NCBI RefSeq assembly: GCF_004359505.1
Contig: NZ_SCWE01000001.1
Location: 1-64,000, forward strand
Direction: 5' to 3'
Length of the DNA: 64,000 nucleotides
From: Macrococcus hajekii
Lineage (GTDB): Bacteria; Bacillota; Bacilli; Staphylococcales; Staphylococcaceae
The notes below the pieces were generated by a model. That model was not told the origin of the DNA and did not search any database. It was given only the letters and a program-made list of their open reading frames with translations. The first letter of the stretch is position 1. Each line of letters begins with the position of its first letter. This document shows, piece after piece, positions 27,241 through 36,441 of the stretch. The position numbers were made by a program, and so were the translations under genes.

Positions 27241-27353
27241 TATTTTAAGTCTTTAAGTTCTTCGTCGCGGATACCGTAAGTAGATTCACGACCAGCTGTT
27301 AACATCGCTGTAACGAATGATAAGCCGACCATACAGAGCAATAAAGCTTTCAT
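27240..27353 (-). CDS. Small membrane-anchored peptide (37 aa)
   Basis: ATG at 27353 with GAGGAGG upstream opens MKALLLCMVGLSFVTAMLTA, a single hydrophobic helix, followed by a short polar tail with RESTYGIRDEELKDLK. The good ribosome site, the terminator at its end and the polar conserved-looking tail support a real gene. It resembles small membrane peptides annotated in staphylococci (from memory, unproved). Function unknown. Confidence 0.7.
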   Translation of the reverse strand: MKALLLCMVGLSFVTAMLTAGRESTYGIRDEELKDLK

Positions 27354-27488
27354 AATTGAATGCCCTCCTCAAAAGTAATTACTCTTATTATATACCATAA
27401 CAATTAAGAGCGAAACACTATGTTTCAATGATATACTATTAAGGGTATAAGTAATTTAATAAAAAAGTGGGCTCAGGAGGAAAATATC

Positions 27489-28106
27489 ATGGCAATGAAT
27501 TTTAAGATTTTTGAAACTGAAGGTATCGCATCACAATACGCAGCAGATATTGTCAGAAAACAATTCAATAATAATCCAACATCAATCGTCGTCTTTGCTC
27601 TTAATGACGAGCAAAAACATTTTTACCGTCAATTGCATGAAGAAATTGCTGAAAACCCGGTAGATGCAAGTCAAATTCATATTTTTGATTACGATAGTGC
27701 AAGTGCAGACTTTCTGAATATGGGAATGGTGAAAGATCAGCTTCACAGTGTGAAAAAAACTGTGGATATCGAAGGCGAAATTAAAGATAAAGCTAAAACA
27801 AAAGAGAATAAAGGCAAGTTGACAATGTTTGTCGGCACGCTTAACGCTGATGGTACAGTAGGATATCGTGAAGTGAACGCTGATTCAGATAAAGGATTAC
27901 TGACAGCACGTGAAATTGTTCTCTTAGTAACAGGTTCACATAAAGCGGATGTTATCGCTAAACTTTATAGTTCAAACGAAACGAATACTGACTTTGAAGC
28001 AGGTAACCTAAAATCACACCGTATGACAACAGTTATACTCGACTGGCAAGCAGCACAAGGTCTGCCAACTGATGTGCGCGACTACTATTACTCAGTATTT
28101 TCATAA
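27489..28106 (+). CDS. NagB/RpiA-like fold protein, conserved staphylococcal type
   Basis: The 205-aa protein matches, from memory, a conserved staphylococcal protein annotated as glucosamine-6-phosphate isomerase-like: AADIVRKQFNNNPTSIV near the start, LLTAREIVLLVTGSHKADVI in the second half, and a FEAGNLKSHR loop near the end. The VVTG-HKADV and LKSHR parts resemble the NagB sugar-phosphate isomerase fold. It is shorter than true NagB (~235-250 aa) and I do not see the full active-site set, so the activity is uncertain. Start: CAGGAGGA nine bases upstream; terminator right after. Confidence 0.7.
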   Translation: MAMNFKIFETEGIASQYAADIVRKQFNNNPTSIVVFALNDEQKHFYRQLHEEIAENPVDASQIHIFDYDSASADFLNMGMVKDQLHSVKKTVDIEGEIKDKAKTKENKGKLTMFVGTLNADGTVGYREVNADSDKGLLTAREIVLLVTGSHKADVIAKLYSSNETNTDFEAGNLKSHRMTTVILDWQAAQGLPTDVRDYYYSVFS

Positions 28107-28110
28107 AATG

Positions 28111-28144
28111 AAACACCGACTTGATTGGAAGTCGGTGTTTTTTT
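28111..28144 (+). terminator. Intrinsic terminator
   Basis: Stem AAACACCGACTT/AAGTCGGTGTTT followed by T residues, five bases after the stop at 28106. Confidence 0.9.
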
Positions 28145-28194
28145 ATGGGGAATTTTGGAGTGAAGAGATGGAATAGGCGTAAGTAAGTATGAAT

Positions 28195-28460
28195 GTCGTG
28201 AACCGCGCCACTCAGAGAGGAATCTGCATGCGAGTGACGTGAACCGCGCCACTCAGAGAGGAATCTGCACGTGAGTGACGTGAACCGCGCCACTCAGAGA
28301 GGAATCTGCATGCGAGTGACGTGAACCGCGCCACTCAGAGAGGAATCTGCACGCGAGTGACGTGTGCCGCGCCACTCAGAGAGGAATCTGCACGTGAGTG
28401 ACGTGAACCGCGCCACTCAGAGAGGAATCTGCACGCGAGTGACGTGTGCCGCGCCACTCA
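28195..28460. repeat. 41-bp tandem repeat, six full units plus a partial seventh
   Basis: The core ccgcgccactcagagagg recurs at 28203, 28244, 28285, 28326, 28367 and 28408; a shortened copy starts at 28449. The period is exactly 41 bp. The units differ only at a few positions (atgcgagt, acgtgagt, acgcgagt; cgtgaa or cgtgtg). Each unit also contains CACTC and GAGTG facing each other, so it could fold. The block is richer in GC than its surroundings. It lies after a terminator and before the end of the NERD gene on the other strand, with no cas genes. Confidence 0.93.
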
Positions 28461-28464
28461 GGCT

Positions 28465-29367
28465 CTATTCTCTTTTACTATAGGACCGACTCTCTTTTTC
28501 ATACACATAGTGTTCAGCAAGTATTCGCTGAAGTGTCCGATGACTTATCTCTCCTGCCACCCATTCATGCAGAACCCTGGTTGTTAACTGCCGATCACTA
28601 AATAGATGTCTAAATACATCGATTTGATGATTTACTATGCATTGAGTGCTGAAATGCTTATCACAAGTTTCACAATAATAATTTCTTTGGGATTTCTTGA
28701 TGATTTTAAGGTGACACTTCGGACAGTAGATGCCTTTTGCTACATGAGAATAATCAATTTCAAATTTTCGATTAAAGTCATTTTCCTGGTTTAAAGAAAT
28801 AAGATAGTCAGCAATTGCCTGATTGCCCGGCTTTTTATCAACAAATTTTCTTAATACATGCCGGAAGTTTACAGGAGTCAGGACAGGACCATCCACTAGC
28901 ACACCGTGAACCGATTGATTCACATCAACAAAAAACGGCATCACCTTCACTTCGATATGCATATCATATGACTGCAGTGCTTTAGTGATGAGCCGTGCTA
29001 GTTTACTGAGCTGATTATTTAAGCCGGTCAAAGGCTCACCGGCTATTGAATAAAACTGTCCATTTTGACAGCGAATGTCCATACTATAGTTTTTAACTTC
29101 CAGCACAATGACCGAATTATGAAAAACAATGGCACTATCAATCTGTACTTGTTCATAATCTACATTTAATCTCAGATCATTCACATAAAAACAATCACAG
29201 TCAGCAAAAAATTCAGTCAGCCATCGCTCCGCCTGTTCTTCGCCTTGAATCCCTTTTCCGATTCTTTTCATTTTTTCATGGCTATCTAAAGTAAAGTCGT
29301 AACGATATTCCAGCATTTGGTAGCTTAAAAATTGATGAATAAGGGTACGTGAATGATAGATAATCAT
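28465..29367 (-). CDS. NERD-domain protein with C-terminal zinc ribbon
   Basis: The 300-aa protein starts at ATG 29367 (GAGGAGCC upstream). Residues ~40-150 form a nuclease-related domain (NERD): GKGIQGEEQAERWL, then IDSAIVFHNSVIVLEVKNYS, where D...E-x-K is the nuclease-like core. Near residue 230 there is a zinc ribbon (CPKCH...CETC). The domain is shared with DNA-processing and plasmid-maintenance proteins, but its activity is not established. Its 3' end stands directly beside the 41-bp repeat block. Confidence 0.82.
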   Translation of the reverse strand: MIIYHSRTLIHQFLSYQMLEYRYDFTLDSHEKMKRIGKGIQGEEQAERWLTEFFADCDCFYVNDLRLNVDYEQVQIDSAIVFHNSVIVLEVKNYSMDIRCQNGQFYSIAGEPLTGLNNQLSKLARLITKALQSYDMHIEVKVMPFFVDVNQSVHGVLVDGPVLTPVNFRHVLRKFVDKKPGNQAIADYLISLNQENDFNRKFEIDYSHVAKGIYCPKCHLKIIKKSQRNYYCETCDKHFSTQCIVNHQIDVFRHLFSDRQLTTRVLHEWVAGEISHRTLQRILAEHYVYEKESRSYSKRE

Positions 29368-29447
29368 TATAGGCTCCTCAGTATATTTAACAATTCCAAT
29401 ATATACCACAAGTGAGCGACTGACAATTTTTAAGGAGGTAAAATTAC

Positions 29448-29597
29448 ATGACTGAAAAGCAGTTTGATCCTGAAAATGAAATGGTTACAAATTTCGATGA
29501 AGTAGTGGAACTCGGCAAAGAAATGGAACAGATTTCTGAGCAGAACGCAGAAGAACATCAGTATGATGGCGACCAGGACGAACGAGAAGACAGCTGA
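29448..29597 (+). CDS. Small acidic protein (49 aa)
   Basis: AAGGAGGT sits 9 bases before the ATG at 29448. The product begins MTEKQFDPENEMVTNFDEVV and is strongly acidic throughout, with no hydrophobic segment. A terminator overlaps its last codons. It looks like a short cytosolic protein of the kind conserved in staphylococci, but I cannot name it. It is divergent from the NERD gene. Confidence 0.72.
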   Translation: MTEKQFDPENEMVTNFDEVVELGKEMEQISEQNAEEHQYDGDQDEREDS

Positions 29598-29616
29598 CAC
29601 GTCAGCTGTTTTTTTT
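29590..29616 (+). terminator. Intrinsic terminator
   Basis: Perfect stem ACAGCTGAC/GTCAGCTGT with an AC loop, then eight T. It includes the stop codon of the 49-aa gene. Confidence 0.9.
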
Positions 29617-29680
29617 CTGGTGAATGTAAGCGTTATTTAAGGTAGAATAGAGGTATTAAAGAGGATAAGGGGAGAAGAAG

Positions 29681-31066
29681 ATGTCTGTAAGAATTGAACA
29701 TGATACATTTGGTGAAATTGAAGTACCTGCTGATAAATACTGGGGTGCTCAGACTCAAAGAAGTAAACAGAACTTTCCAGTGGGTAAAGAACAGATGCCT
29801 ATTGAAGTGATTTATGGTTTTGCTCATTTAAAACGAGCAGCGGCAGTGGTCAATAAGGAACTAGGTAAATTATCAGAAGTTAAATCTGATGCTATCGTTA
29901 AAGCATGTGACGATGTACTTGCAGGTAGGCTGGACGCTCATTTTCCATTAGTTGTCTGGCAGACAGGAAGCGGTACACAGAGCAATATGAATACGAATGA
30001 AGTCATTGCCTTTGCTGCGAATCAGTATTTAAAGGAAGCGGGCAGCGAGGAATCTGTTCATCCGAATGATGATGTCAATAAATCACAAAGTTCAAATGAT
30101 ACTTATCCAACAGCGATGCATGTCGCACTCTACAATGAAATTGAAGTCAAATTAATGCCGGCTCTCGATAAACTGCGCAATACTTTAAAGGAAAAAGAAG
30201 AGCAGTTCGCTCATATTATTAAAATTGGACGTACTCACTTGCAGGATGCAACGCCGTTAACATTGGGTCAGGAGATATCGGGCTGGCGCTACATGTTAGA
30301 TAAATGCGAAGAACTGCTGAATACATCTAAAAAAGAACTGCTTAATCTTGCAATCGGCGGGACAGCAGTTGGTACGGGTATTAACGCACATCCGGAGTTC
30401 GGAGATCGCGTGGCAGCACAAATTAAAAAGCAGACTAGTTTTGACTTTGTGTCATCGCCAAATAAATTCCATGCATTAACAGCTCATGACGAAGTAACGT
30501 TTGTACATGGCGCATTAAAAGCGCTTGCTGCTGACTTGATGAAAATCGCCAATGATGTTCGCTGGTTAGCATCAGGACCTCGTGCAGGTCTCGGTGAACT
30601 ATCAATCCCTGAAAATGAACCGGGTTCTTCTATTATGCCGGGTAAAGTCAATCCGACACAGAGTGAAATGCTGACGATGGTTGCTGTGCAGGTAATGGGT
30701 AATGATACAGTAATCGGCATCGCTGCCAGTCAAGGAAACTTCGAACTGAACGTTTTCAAACCGGTGATTATGTATAATACGCTGCAATCGATTTACTTGC
30801 TTGCAGACGGCATGAATTCATTTAATGATAACTGTGCAGTTGGCATTGAACCGATTGAGGAGAACATCAGTCATTATCTCAACCAATCATTGATGCTGGT
30901 CACTGCCCTTAATCCGCATATTGGTTATGAAAAGGCAGCGCATATTGCTAAAACGGCGCACAAAGAAGGGCTGACACTTAAAGAATCTGCTCTGCAAAGT
31001 GGCTATCTCACTGAAGAGGAATTCAATGAGTGGATTAAGCCAGAGGAAATGATCCACCCGAAATAA
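29681..31066 (+). CDS. fumC: Fumarate hydratase, class II
   Basis: The 461-aa protein is full length for the class II fumarase/aspartase family. It has GSGTQSNMN near residue 100, [27 protein letters not shown] and the family signature [11 protein letters not shown] (Ser in the mobile loop). It interconverts fumarate and malate in the TCA cycle without iron-sulphur. Start: AAGGGGAG upstream of ATG 29681. The gene for an exopolyphosphatase follows after 20 bp, so some readthrough is possible. Confidence 0.96.
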   Translation: MSVRIEHDTFGEIEVPADKYWGAQTQRSKQNFPVGKEQMPIEVIYGFAHLKRAAAVVNKELGKLSEVKSDAIVKACDDVLAGRLDAHFPLVVWQTGSGTQSNMNTNEVIAFAANQYLKEAGSEESVHPNDDVNKSQSSNDTYPTAMHVALYNEIEVKLMPALDKLRNTLKEKEEQFAHIIKIGRTHLQDATPLTLGQEISGWRYMLDKCEELLNTSKKELLNLAIGGTAVGTGINAHPEFGDRVAAQIKKQTSFDFVSSPNKFHALTAHDEVTFVHGALKALAADLMKIANDVRWLASGPRAGLGELSIPENEPGSSIMPGKVNPTQSEMLTMVAVQVMGNDTVIGIAASQGNFELNVFKPVIMYNTLQSIYLLADGMNSFNDNCAVGIEPIEENISHYLNQSLMLVTALNPHIGYEKAAHIAKTAHKEGLTLKESALQSGYLTEEEFNEWIKPEEMIHPK

Positions 31067-31086
31067 ATGCTTGAAGAAAGAGGTTT

Positions 31087-32622
31087 ATGATGAAAAGAAT
31101 AGGATTAGTAGACATCGGATCAAATACAATCCGCCTTGTTATTTTTGAATACTCTGAGAAGACAGGACTTGTAGAACTTCAGAATATTAAAACACCTGCG
31201 CGACTTTATCAATATCTTGACGAAGATAAGGTGATGAAGGAAGAAGGTATTGAAGTGCTCTGTGATACGCTGGAAAGTTTCCAGAAGGTAGCTGATAAAT
31301 TTGAAGTAGCAGCCTTGTATCCTGTAGCGACTGCTGCTGTCCGACAATCTGAGAATATCACTGAAGTGATTGATAAAGTTAAAGCGCATACGGGTATTAA
31401 GATGCGTATCATCTCTGAAAAAGAAGAAGCGTACTATGGTTTTTATGCTGTTGTCAATACGCTGGACTATGAAGATGGTGTAACAGTAGATATAGGTGGA
31501 GGAAGCACGGAAGTCACTTATTATGAAGACAAGGAACTTAAGTTCTCTCATAGTTTTCCATTTGGAGTCGTGACATTACAGAAACTATTCTTTAAGGGAA
31601 AAAATCACAATGATTCAGAAGCCATTGAAGAAGCGAGAGCGTTTGTTAAGGAGCAGCTCAGCTCCCTTAAATGGCTTGGTATGCGTAAAGTACCTATTAT
31701 CGCTATAGGTGGATCTGCGCGTAACTTTGCGCGTATTCATCAGTCTCTGAGTGAATATCCTATTGCAGGCGTGCATGGCTATTCAATGACTAAAGAAAAT
31801 CTGGAGTATGTCTTCAGTACATTAGTGGATTCAACAATGGATCAGCTTGAGGATCTGGATGGTCTGAGTAAAGATCGGCAGGATATCATTGTACCGTCTG
31901 GTATCGTCTTCACAACGTTATATGAAGAAGTGACGGCAACAGAGTTCATCTTCTCAAGAAAAGGACTTAGAGAAGGAATTACCATGTCTATTCTGGAAGA
32001 AGATTATAAACATCCTTTTGATAAAAATGAAGTGTTCAAGGAAAGTCTGCGCAATCTGGCATACACTTATAATATTCATCATGAAGATGCAATGCAGCGT
32101 CAGAAGCTTGCAGATCTGCTGTACTTTGAACTTGAGAAACAGGGCATTATTGAAGGAGATAAGCATCAGAAAAAATTGATGCTTCAGGCAGCATATCTAT
32201 TCTATCTAGGCAGTTATATCGATTCGGATGCTTCAAGTCAGCACACTTACTATATTATTTCTAATTCCAGCTTGAATGGTGTCGACCACCGGGAGCGTGT
32301 CAAACTAGCGCTTCTTGCCAGCTATAAGAGTAAATCATTACTCAAATTCTATATGGATGAGACTAAATGGTTCTCTGATAAGGAAAAATCAGAGATTCAG
32401 ATGCTGGGCAGCATTCTCAAGTTTGCACATGCGTTAAACGTGAGTAATACACAGGTCGTCCATTCACTTTATCTTGAAAAACAGAAAGATCATTATGATT
32501 TAGTGATCAACTATAAAGGTGACCCTATCGCAGAAGAATATCAGGCTGACCGTCAGAAGAAGCATCTCGAAAAAATAACAAAGTCAAAAATTCACATTAT
32601 CTTTACAGAAAATTTACATTAG
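31087..32622 (+). CDS. ppx: Exopolyphosphatase, Ppx/GppA family
   Basis: The 511-aa protein opens with the actin-like phosphate loop GLVDIGSNTIRLVIFEY and has the second loop TVDIGGGSTEVTYY around residue 138. That is followed by IGGSARNFARIHQ and an HD-like helical C-terminal part. It removes terminal phosphates from polyphosphate. It comes directly before ppk, so synthesis and breakdown of polyphosphate are linked. There are two ATGs side by side (31087 and 31090); AAGAGGT lies upstream. Confidence 0.92.
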   Translation: MMKRIGLVDIGSNTIRLVIFEYSEKTGLVELQNIKTPARLYQYLDEDKVMKEEGIEVLCDTLESFQKVADKFEVAALYPVATAAVRQSENITEVIDKVKAHTGIKMRIISEKEEAYYGFYAVVNTLDYEDGVTVDIGGGSTEVTYYEDKELKFSHSFPFGVVTLQKLFFKGKNHNDSEAIEEARAFVKEQLSSLKWLGMRKVPIIAIGGSARNFARIHQSLSEYPIAGVHGYSMTKENLEYVFSTLVDSTMDQLEDLDGLSKDRQDIIVPSGIVFTTLYEEVTATEFIFSRKGLREGITMSILEEDYKHPFDKNEVFKESLRNLAYTYNIHHEDAMQRQKLADLLYFELEKQGIIEGDKHQKKLMLQAAYLFYLGSYIDSDASSQHTYYIISNSSLNGVDHRERVKLALLASYKSKSLLKFYMDETKWFSDKEKSEIQMLGSILKFAHALNVSNTQVVHSLYLEKQKDHYDLVINYKGDPIAEEYQADRQKKHLEKITKSKIHIIFTENLH

Positions 32623-32675
32623 TTAGTTATAACTGAATAGGTAGAGTTAATTATGACTTAATTGAGGTGACTAAA

Positions 32676-34838
32676 ATGGAGACGAACAATCAGATAGATT
32701 TGAATAATAAAGCCTATTACAACAATAGAGAAGTCAGTTGGGTCGCTTTCAATTATCGTGTAATCGAAGAATCGATGGATATTAAAAATCCACTACTTGA
32801 GCGTCTTAAATTTCTTGCCATCGCATCTTCTAATTTAGATGAATTTTTTATGGTACGTGTCGCTGGTCTTAAGGATCAGGTTAAACTGAATTTCACCGAA
32901 CGTGAGAATAAGACTCAGATGACACCGACAGAACAGCTGATTGAAATCGATCGTAATAATCGTGAAAATGTACGGATTCAATATGAACAGTATCAGAAAT
33001 TAACTAAAGAACTGGAAAGTTTTCAAGTATTTTTCAAAACACCTGAAGAATTATCACCTGAAAATTATGACATGATCAAACAGAAATTTGAATTTGAAAT
33101 CTTGCCGACTTTAACACCCCTTGGTATTGATGCCTATCGTCCATTTCCTAAGCTGGCGAATAAATCACTCAATATTTTTGTGGATGTTGAAGATGACTCA
33201 GGTGAGAAGAAATCAGCAATCGTTCAAATTCCAGCTCTTTTAAACCGTGTAATTGAAATTAAGGACGACCAGCGCCTGATTTATGTCCTGCTGGAAGATG
33301 TCATCACTCATTTTATTGGACGTTTATTCAGCGGCTTTGAAGTGACTCGAACATTCGTATTCAGAATTACACGTAATGCTGATTTGACCATCCATGAGGA
33401 CGGAGCAGAAGATTTACTTATCGAAATCGAGAAGTTTCTGAAGAAGCGGAAAAGTGGTGCAGCAGTTCGTCTGGAGATTGATGTCCGACATGATCCGACC
33501 ATCAATGGCTCGTTTCTGACCAAGGAACTGGATATCGAAGAGCGTGATATCTATAAATTGGACGGCCCACTCGACTTAACGATGCTGTTCCAGCTGACCG
33601 GACGAGTAGCGAAGAAATATCCGCAGCTTGAATTTAAATCATTTACAGCGGCACCTCCTATGAGTCTGAACAACCGGAACATTTATGAGGCAGCTAAAGA
33701 ACGTGATATTTTCTTCCATCATCCTTATGAATCATTTCAACCGATTGTTGATTTCATTAAAGAAGCTTCAGAAGATCCGAACACGCTTGCCATTAAACAG
33801 ACTTTATACCGTGTATCCAGTGATTCTCCTATCATCGATGCCTTGAAAAATGCAGCTGAATCAGGTAAACAGGTCACTGTTCTGGTGGAATTGAAGGCGC
33901 GCTTTGATGAAGAAAATAACGTTCACTGGGCGAAGATGCTTGAAGAAGCTGGATGCCATGTCATCTATGGTATGACACACTTAAAAACGCACAGTAAAAT
34001 CACATTGGTTGTTAAGCGTGAGAATGATGAACTGATTCCGTATGTTCATTTAGGTACGGGCAATTATAACGACAAAACAGCTAAAATCTATACGGACATG
34101 GGTATCATTACGACTCATAAAGAGATTGGTCAGGATGCGATGAATTTCTTTAACTATTTAAGTGGTTATTCAGAGAAACCTGAATATAAGAAACTTCACG
34201 TAGCGCCGTTTGAGATTCGTGATGAATTTCTTGACCATATCGATCAGGAGATTGCATCGCATAAAGAGAATGATAATGGACTGATAATTGCGAAGATGAA
34301 TTCCCTGACAGATAAGGCTGTCATCAAGAAGTTATTCGAAGCAAGTCAGGCAGGTGTCAAAGTCAACCTTATTATCCGAGGTATCTGCTGTTTGAAACCG
34401 GGTATTCCAGGTGTGAGTGAAAATATCCGTGTTATCAGTATTGTAGGTCGTTTCCTTGAGCATTCCCGTATCTATTATTTCTATCATAATGGTGAGGAAA
34501 GAATGTACTTATCCTCAGCGGATATGATGACCCGTAATATGATTAAACGTGTGGAAATTCTTTTCCCAGTGCTTGATGAAGTGATTATCGCACGTCTGAA
34601 AGACAGTATTGCGCTGCAACTGAATGACAACTTGAAGGCACGTGAACAGGATAGTGAAGGTATCTACCATTATGTTAAAAATGAGCAGGAACCGACTAAT
34701 TCACAGGAAAAACTTGTTCAGGAAGCAGAGCAGTACAAGCGAAGCCTTGTGAAGAAAAAAGAAGAACCCCCAAGACCATTGATGTCAAAACGTGCACGTT
34801 TATTTGACCGTGTACGTGCACGTATCAGAAGAAACTAA
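32676..34838 (+). CDS. ppk: Polyphosphate kinase 1
   Basis: The 720-aa protein has all four PPK1 domains: an N-terminal helical domain ([17 protein letters not shown]), a head domain, and two phospholipase-D-like domains. The latter contain the expected His in [13 protein letters not shown] and the next His in LEHSRIYYF. It makes polyphosphate from ATP reversibly. ATG 32676 is chosen because TTGAGGTG is 7 bases upstream; a GTG nine bases earlier is part of that site. It forms an operon with ppx (54-bp gap) and ends at a strong terminator. Confidence 0.95.
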   Translation: METNNQIDLNNKAYYNNREVSWVAFNYRVIEESMDIKNPLLERLKFLAIASSNLDEFFMVRVAGLKDQVKLNFTERENKTQMTPTEQLIEIDRNNRENVRIQYEQYQKLTKELESFQVFFKTPEELSPENYDMIKQKFEFEILPTLTPLGIDAYRPFPKLANKSLNIFVDVEDDSGEKKSAIVQIPALLNRVIEIKDDQRLIYVLLEDVITHFIGRLFSGFEVTRTFVFRITRNADLTIHEDGAEDLLIEIEKFLKKRKSGAAVRLEIDVRHDPTINGSFLTKELDIEERDIYKLDGPLDLTMLFQLTGRVAKKYPQLEFKSFTAAPPMSLNNRNIYEAAKERDIFFHHPYESFQPIVDFIKEASEDPNTLAIKQTLYRVSSDSPIIDALKNAAESGKQVTVLVELKARFDEENNVHWAKMLEEAGCHVIYGMTHLKTHSKITLVVKRENDELIPYVHLGTGNYNDKTAKIYTDMGIITTHKEIGQDAMNFFNYLSGYSEKPEYKKLHVAPFEIRDEFLDHIDQEIASHKENDNGLIIAKMNSLTDKAVIKKLFEASQAGVKVNLIIRGICCLKPGIPGVSENIRVISIVGRFLEHSRIYYFYHNGEERMYLSSADMMTRNMIKRVEILFPVLDEVIIARLKDSIALQLNDNLKAREQDSEGIYHYVKNEQEPTNSQEKLVQEAEQYKRSLVKKKEEPPRPLMSKRARLFDRVRARIRRN

Positions 34839-34877
34839 AAAATCGTCCCTGCCAGTTGTAGTGCAGGGACGATTTTT
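34839..34877. terminator. Bidirectional terminator
   Basis: Stem AAAATCGTCCCTGC/GCAGGGACGATTTT between ppk (+) and the nitroreductase gene (-), with A and T tracts. Confidence 0.9.
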
Positions 34878-34880
34878 CGA

Positions 34881-35486
34881 TTATAGGAATGTAGCCGTTT
34901 CCTCCACGGATAAGCGTGAAGTTGAACGAGGTTCCTTCGCTGATTTACCGACTGGAATTAACATAATAGGTAAATAGCGATCTTCAATATTGAATGTTTC
35001 AATCAGTTCAGTACGATTGAAACCGCCGATTGGACATGTGGACAGACCAGCGAGTGTAGCAGCGTTCATAAATTGCATAGCTGCCAGAGAGGCATTGAGT
35101 ACACCTGCTTCAAATGCATACTCAGGGTTAGAATGAGCGCCGTTGATCTGGCCTGCAAGACGCTCTTTCAATTCGGCTGGCATACGTCCGGCTTCAACAT
35201 CTGGATTGAAGACAGCATCTATATTTCTCTCTGCTTCTTTGTCAGCAAGGACGATAACTGTCGCACTTGCATCAACAATCTGCTTCTGATTGAATGCAAG
35301 AGGAAGCAATCGTTCTTTCATTTGATCACTATGTACAACGATGTATTTCCAGTGCTGCAAGTTCCAGGCAGAAGGCGCACGATTGGCTTTCTCCAGTAAA
35401 TCAATTAATGCTTCTTTTGATAATTGATATGAGGCGTCATATTCTTTGACGGCTTTTCTATCTGTGAAAATATTGAACTCTGTCAT
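34881..35486 (-). CDS. Nitroreductase-family protein
   Basis: 201 aa from ATG 35486; an ATG six bases earlier overlaps the AAGGAGG site. It carries the nitroreductase fold signs: FTDRKAVKEYD near the start, RAPSAWNLQHWKYIVV (FMN phosphate and ring contacts), and AGLSTCPIGGFNRTEL. The length suits the small oxygen-insensitive group (NfnB/YodC-like). The substrate is unknown; it would use NAD(P)H and FMN in the cytosol. Single gene with its own terminator. Confidence 0.88.
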   Translation of the reverse strand: MTEFNIFTDRKAVKEYDASYQLSKEALIDLLEKANRAPSAWNLQHWKYIVVHSDQMKERLLPLAFNQKQIVDASATVIVLADKEAERNIDAVFNPDVEAGRMPAELKERLAGQINGAHSNPEYAFEAGVLNASLAAMQFMNAATLAGLSTCPIGGFNRTELIETFNIEDRYLPIMLIPVGKSAKEPRSTSRLSVEETATFL

Positions 35487-35541
35487 ATTCATCCTCCTTA
35501 TACGTCATTTATAGTAAGGGAATCTGCTTAAAATTTCAATT

Positions 35542-36363
35542 TTACTGTTTGAGTTCAGCTTCGACAGGCTGATGAGTGATAGGATGTTCAAAAGTCAGTT
35601 TATAACCAGTCAACTGCAGCTGTCTCAGCTTTGAATCACTATAAAGTGGATCGCCAAGAACAGGATGCCCAATTGCAGCGAGATGGACACGGATCTGATG
35701 GGTACGTCCTGTATCGAGTTTAAGCTCAACTTCAGTTATACCGTCACCAAGTACTTTAGAACCAATGATATGTGTCACAGCATGCTGGCCGCTATCTGAG
35801 ATACGACGTTTATTCGGATGAAATTTATCTTTACCGATGGGCAGTTCGATCGTCTGATTTTTAATCGGCAGTAAGCTGCGTACTTTGGCTTTGTAAGTAC
35901 GATTGATCTGACGTTCTTCCAGCATACGATCCAGAATTTTTTTGACCAGTGGATTTTTAGCGACAAGGACAAGACCTACTGTCTCCTGGTCCAGTCGGTG
36001 AATCGGTTCGACATAATCTGATTTAAGTGTATAAATCGCATGATTGAGCAGTGTATTCGTCTCCATCATATCGTTAGGATGTGTTTTAACGCCTTTTGGT
36101 TTAACGAGAATAGCGAGATATTCATCTTCATAAACGACTTCGCAGAGACGATAAGAAGATTTATACTGACTCTTTTCTTCAGCAATCGGCAGCATAAGTG
36201 TATCATCTGTATGTAGCACAGTGCTGAAAGTAGCTGCATCCCCGTTCACGGTCAGTTCTTTAGACATTCTTAGCTCGTGAATCATCTTCTTCGGCAGCAC
36301 CCAGTGTTTTAGGAGCTGTTCGATGGTCATGCCATCAAATGCCTGATTAATTATAATATTCAT
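35542..36363 (-). CDS. RluA-family pseudouridine synthase
   Basis: The 273-aa protein has an S4-like N-terminal part and the RluA catalytic core with HRLDQETVG, which contains the active Asp, then GRTHQIRVHLAAIGHPVLGD near the C-terminus. The family usually has HRLDxxTSG; here a Val replaces the Ser. The target uridine (23S rRNA or tRNA) cannot be told from sequence alone. Start: ATG 36363 with TGGAGG upstream. It is divergent from the GNAT-nitrilase gene. Confidence 0.9.
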   Translation of the reverse strand: MNIIINQAFDGMTIEQLLKHWVLPKKMIHELRMSKELTVNGDAATFSTVLHTDDTLMLPIAEEKSQYKSSYRLCEVVYEDEYLAILVKPKGVKTHPNDMMETNTLLNHAIYTLKSDYVEPIHRLDQETVGLVLVAKNPLVKKILDRMLEERQINRTYKAKVRSLLPIKNQTIELPIGKDKFHPNKRRISDSGQHAVTHIIGSKVLGDGITEVELKLDTGRTHQIRVHLAAIGHPVLGDPLYSDSKLRQLQLTGYKLTFEHPITHQPVEAELKQ

Positions 36364-36441
36364 TGTATCCTCCATTTAATGTTTAGTGACTGCAGCAGTC
36401 GTGTATAATATTTATTATAGATGAAATAGAGGAGTATGAAC

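Noticed and set aside
28195..28460. Possible CRISPR array
   Set aside because: The 41-bp units follow each other with no unique spacers, variation is limited to a few fixed positions, and no cas genes are near.
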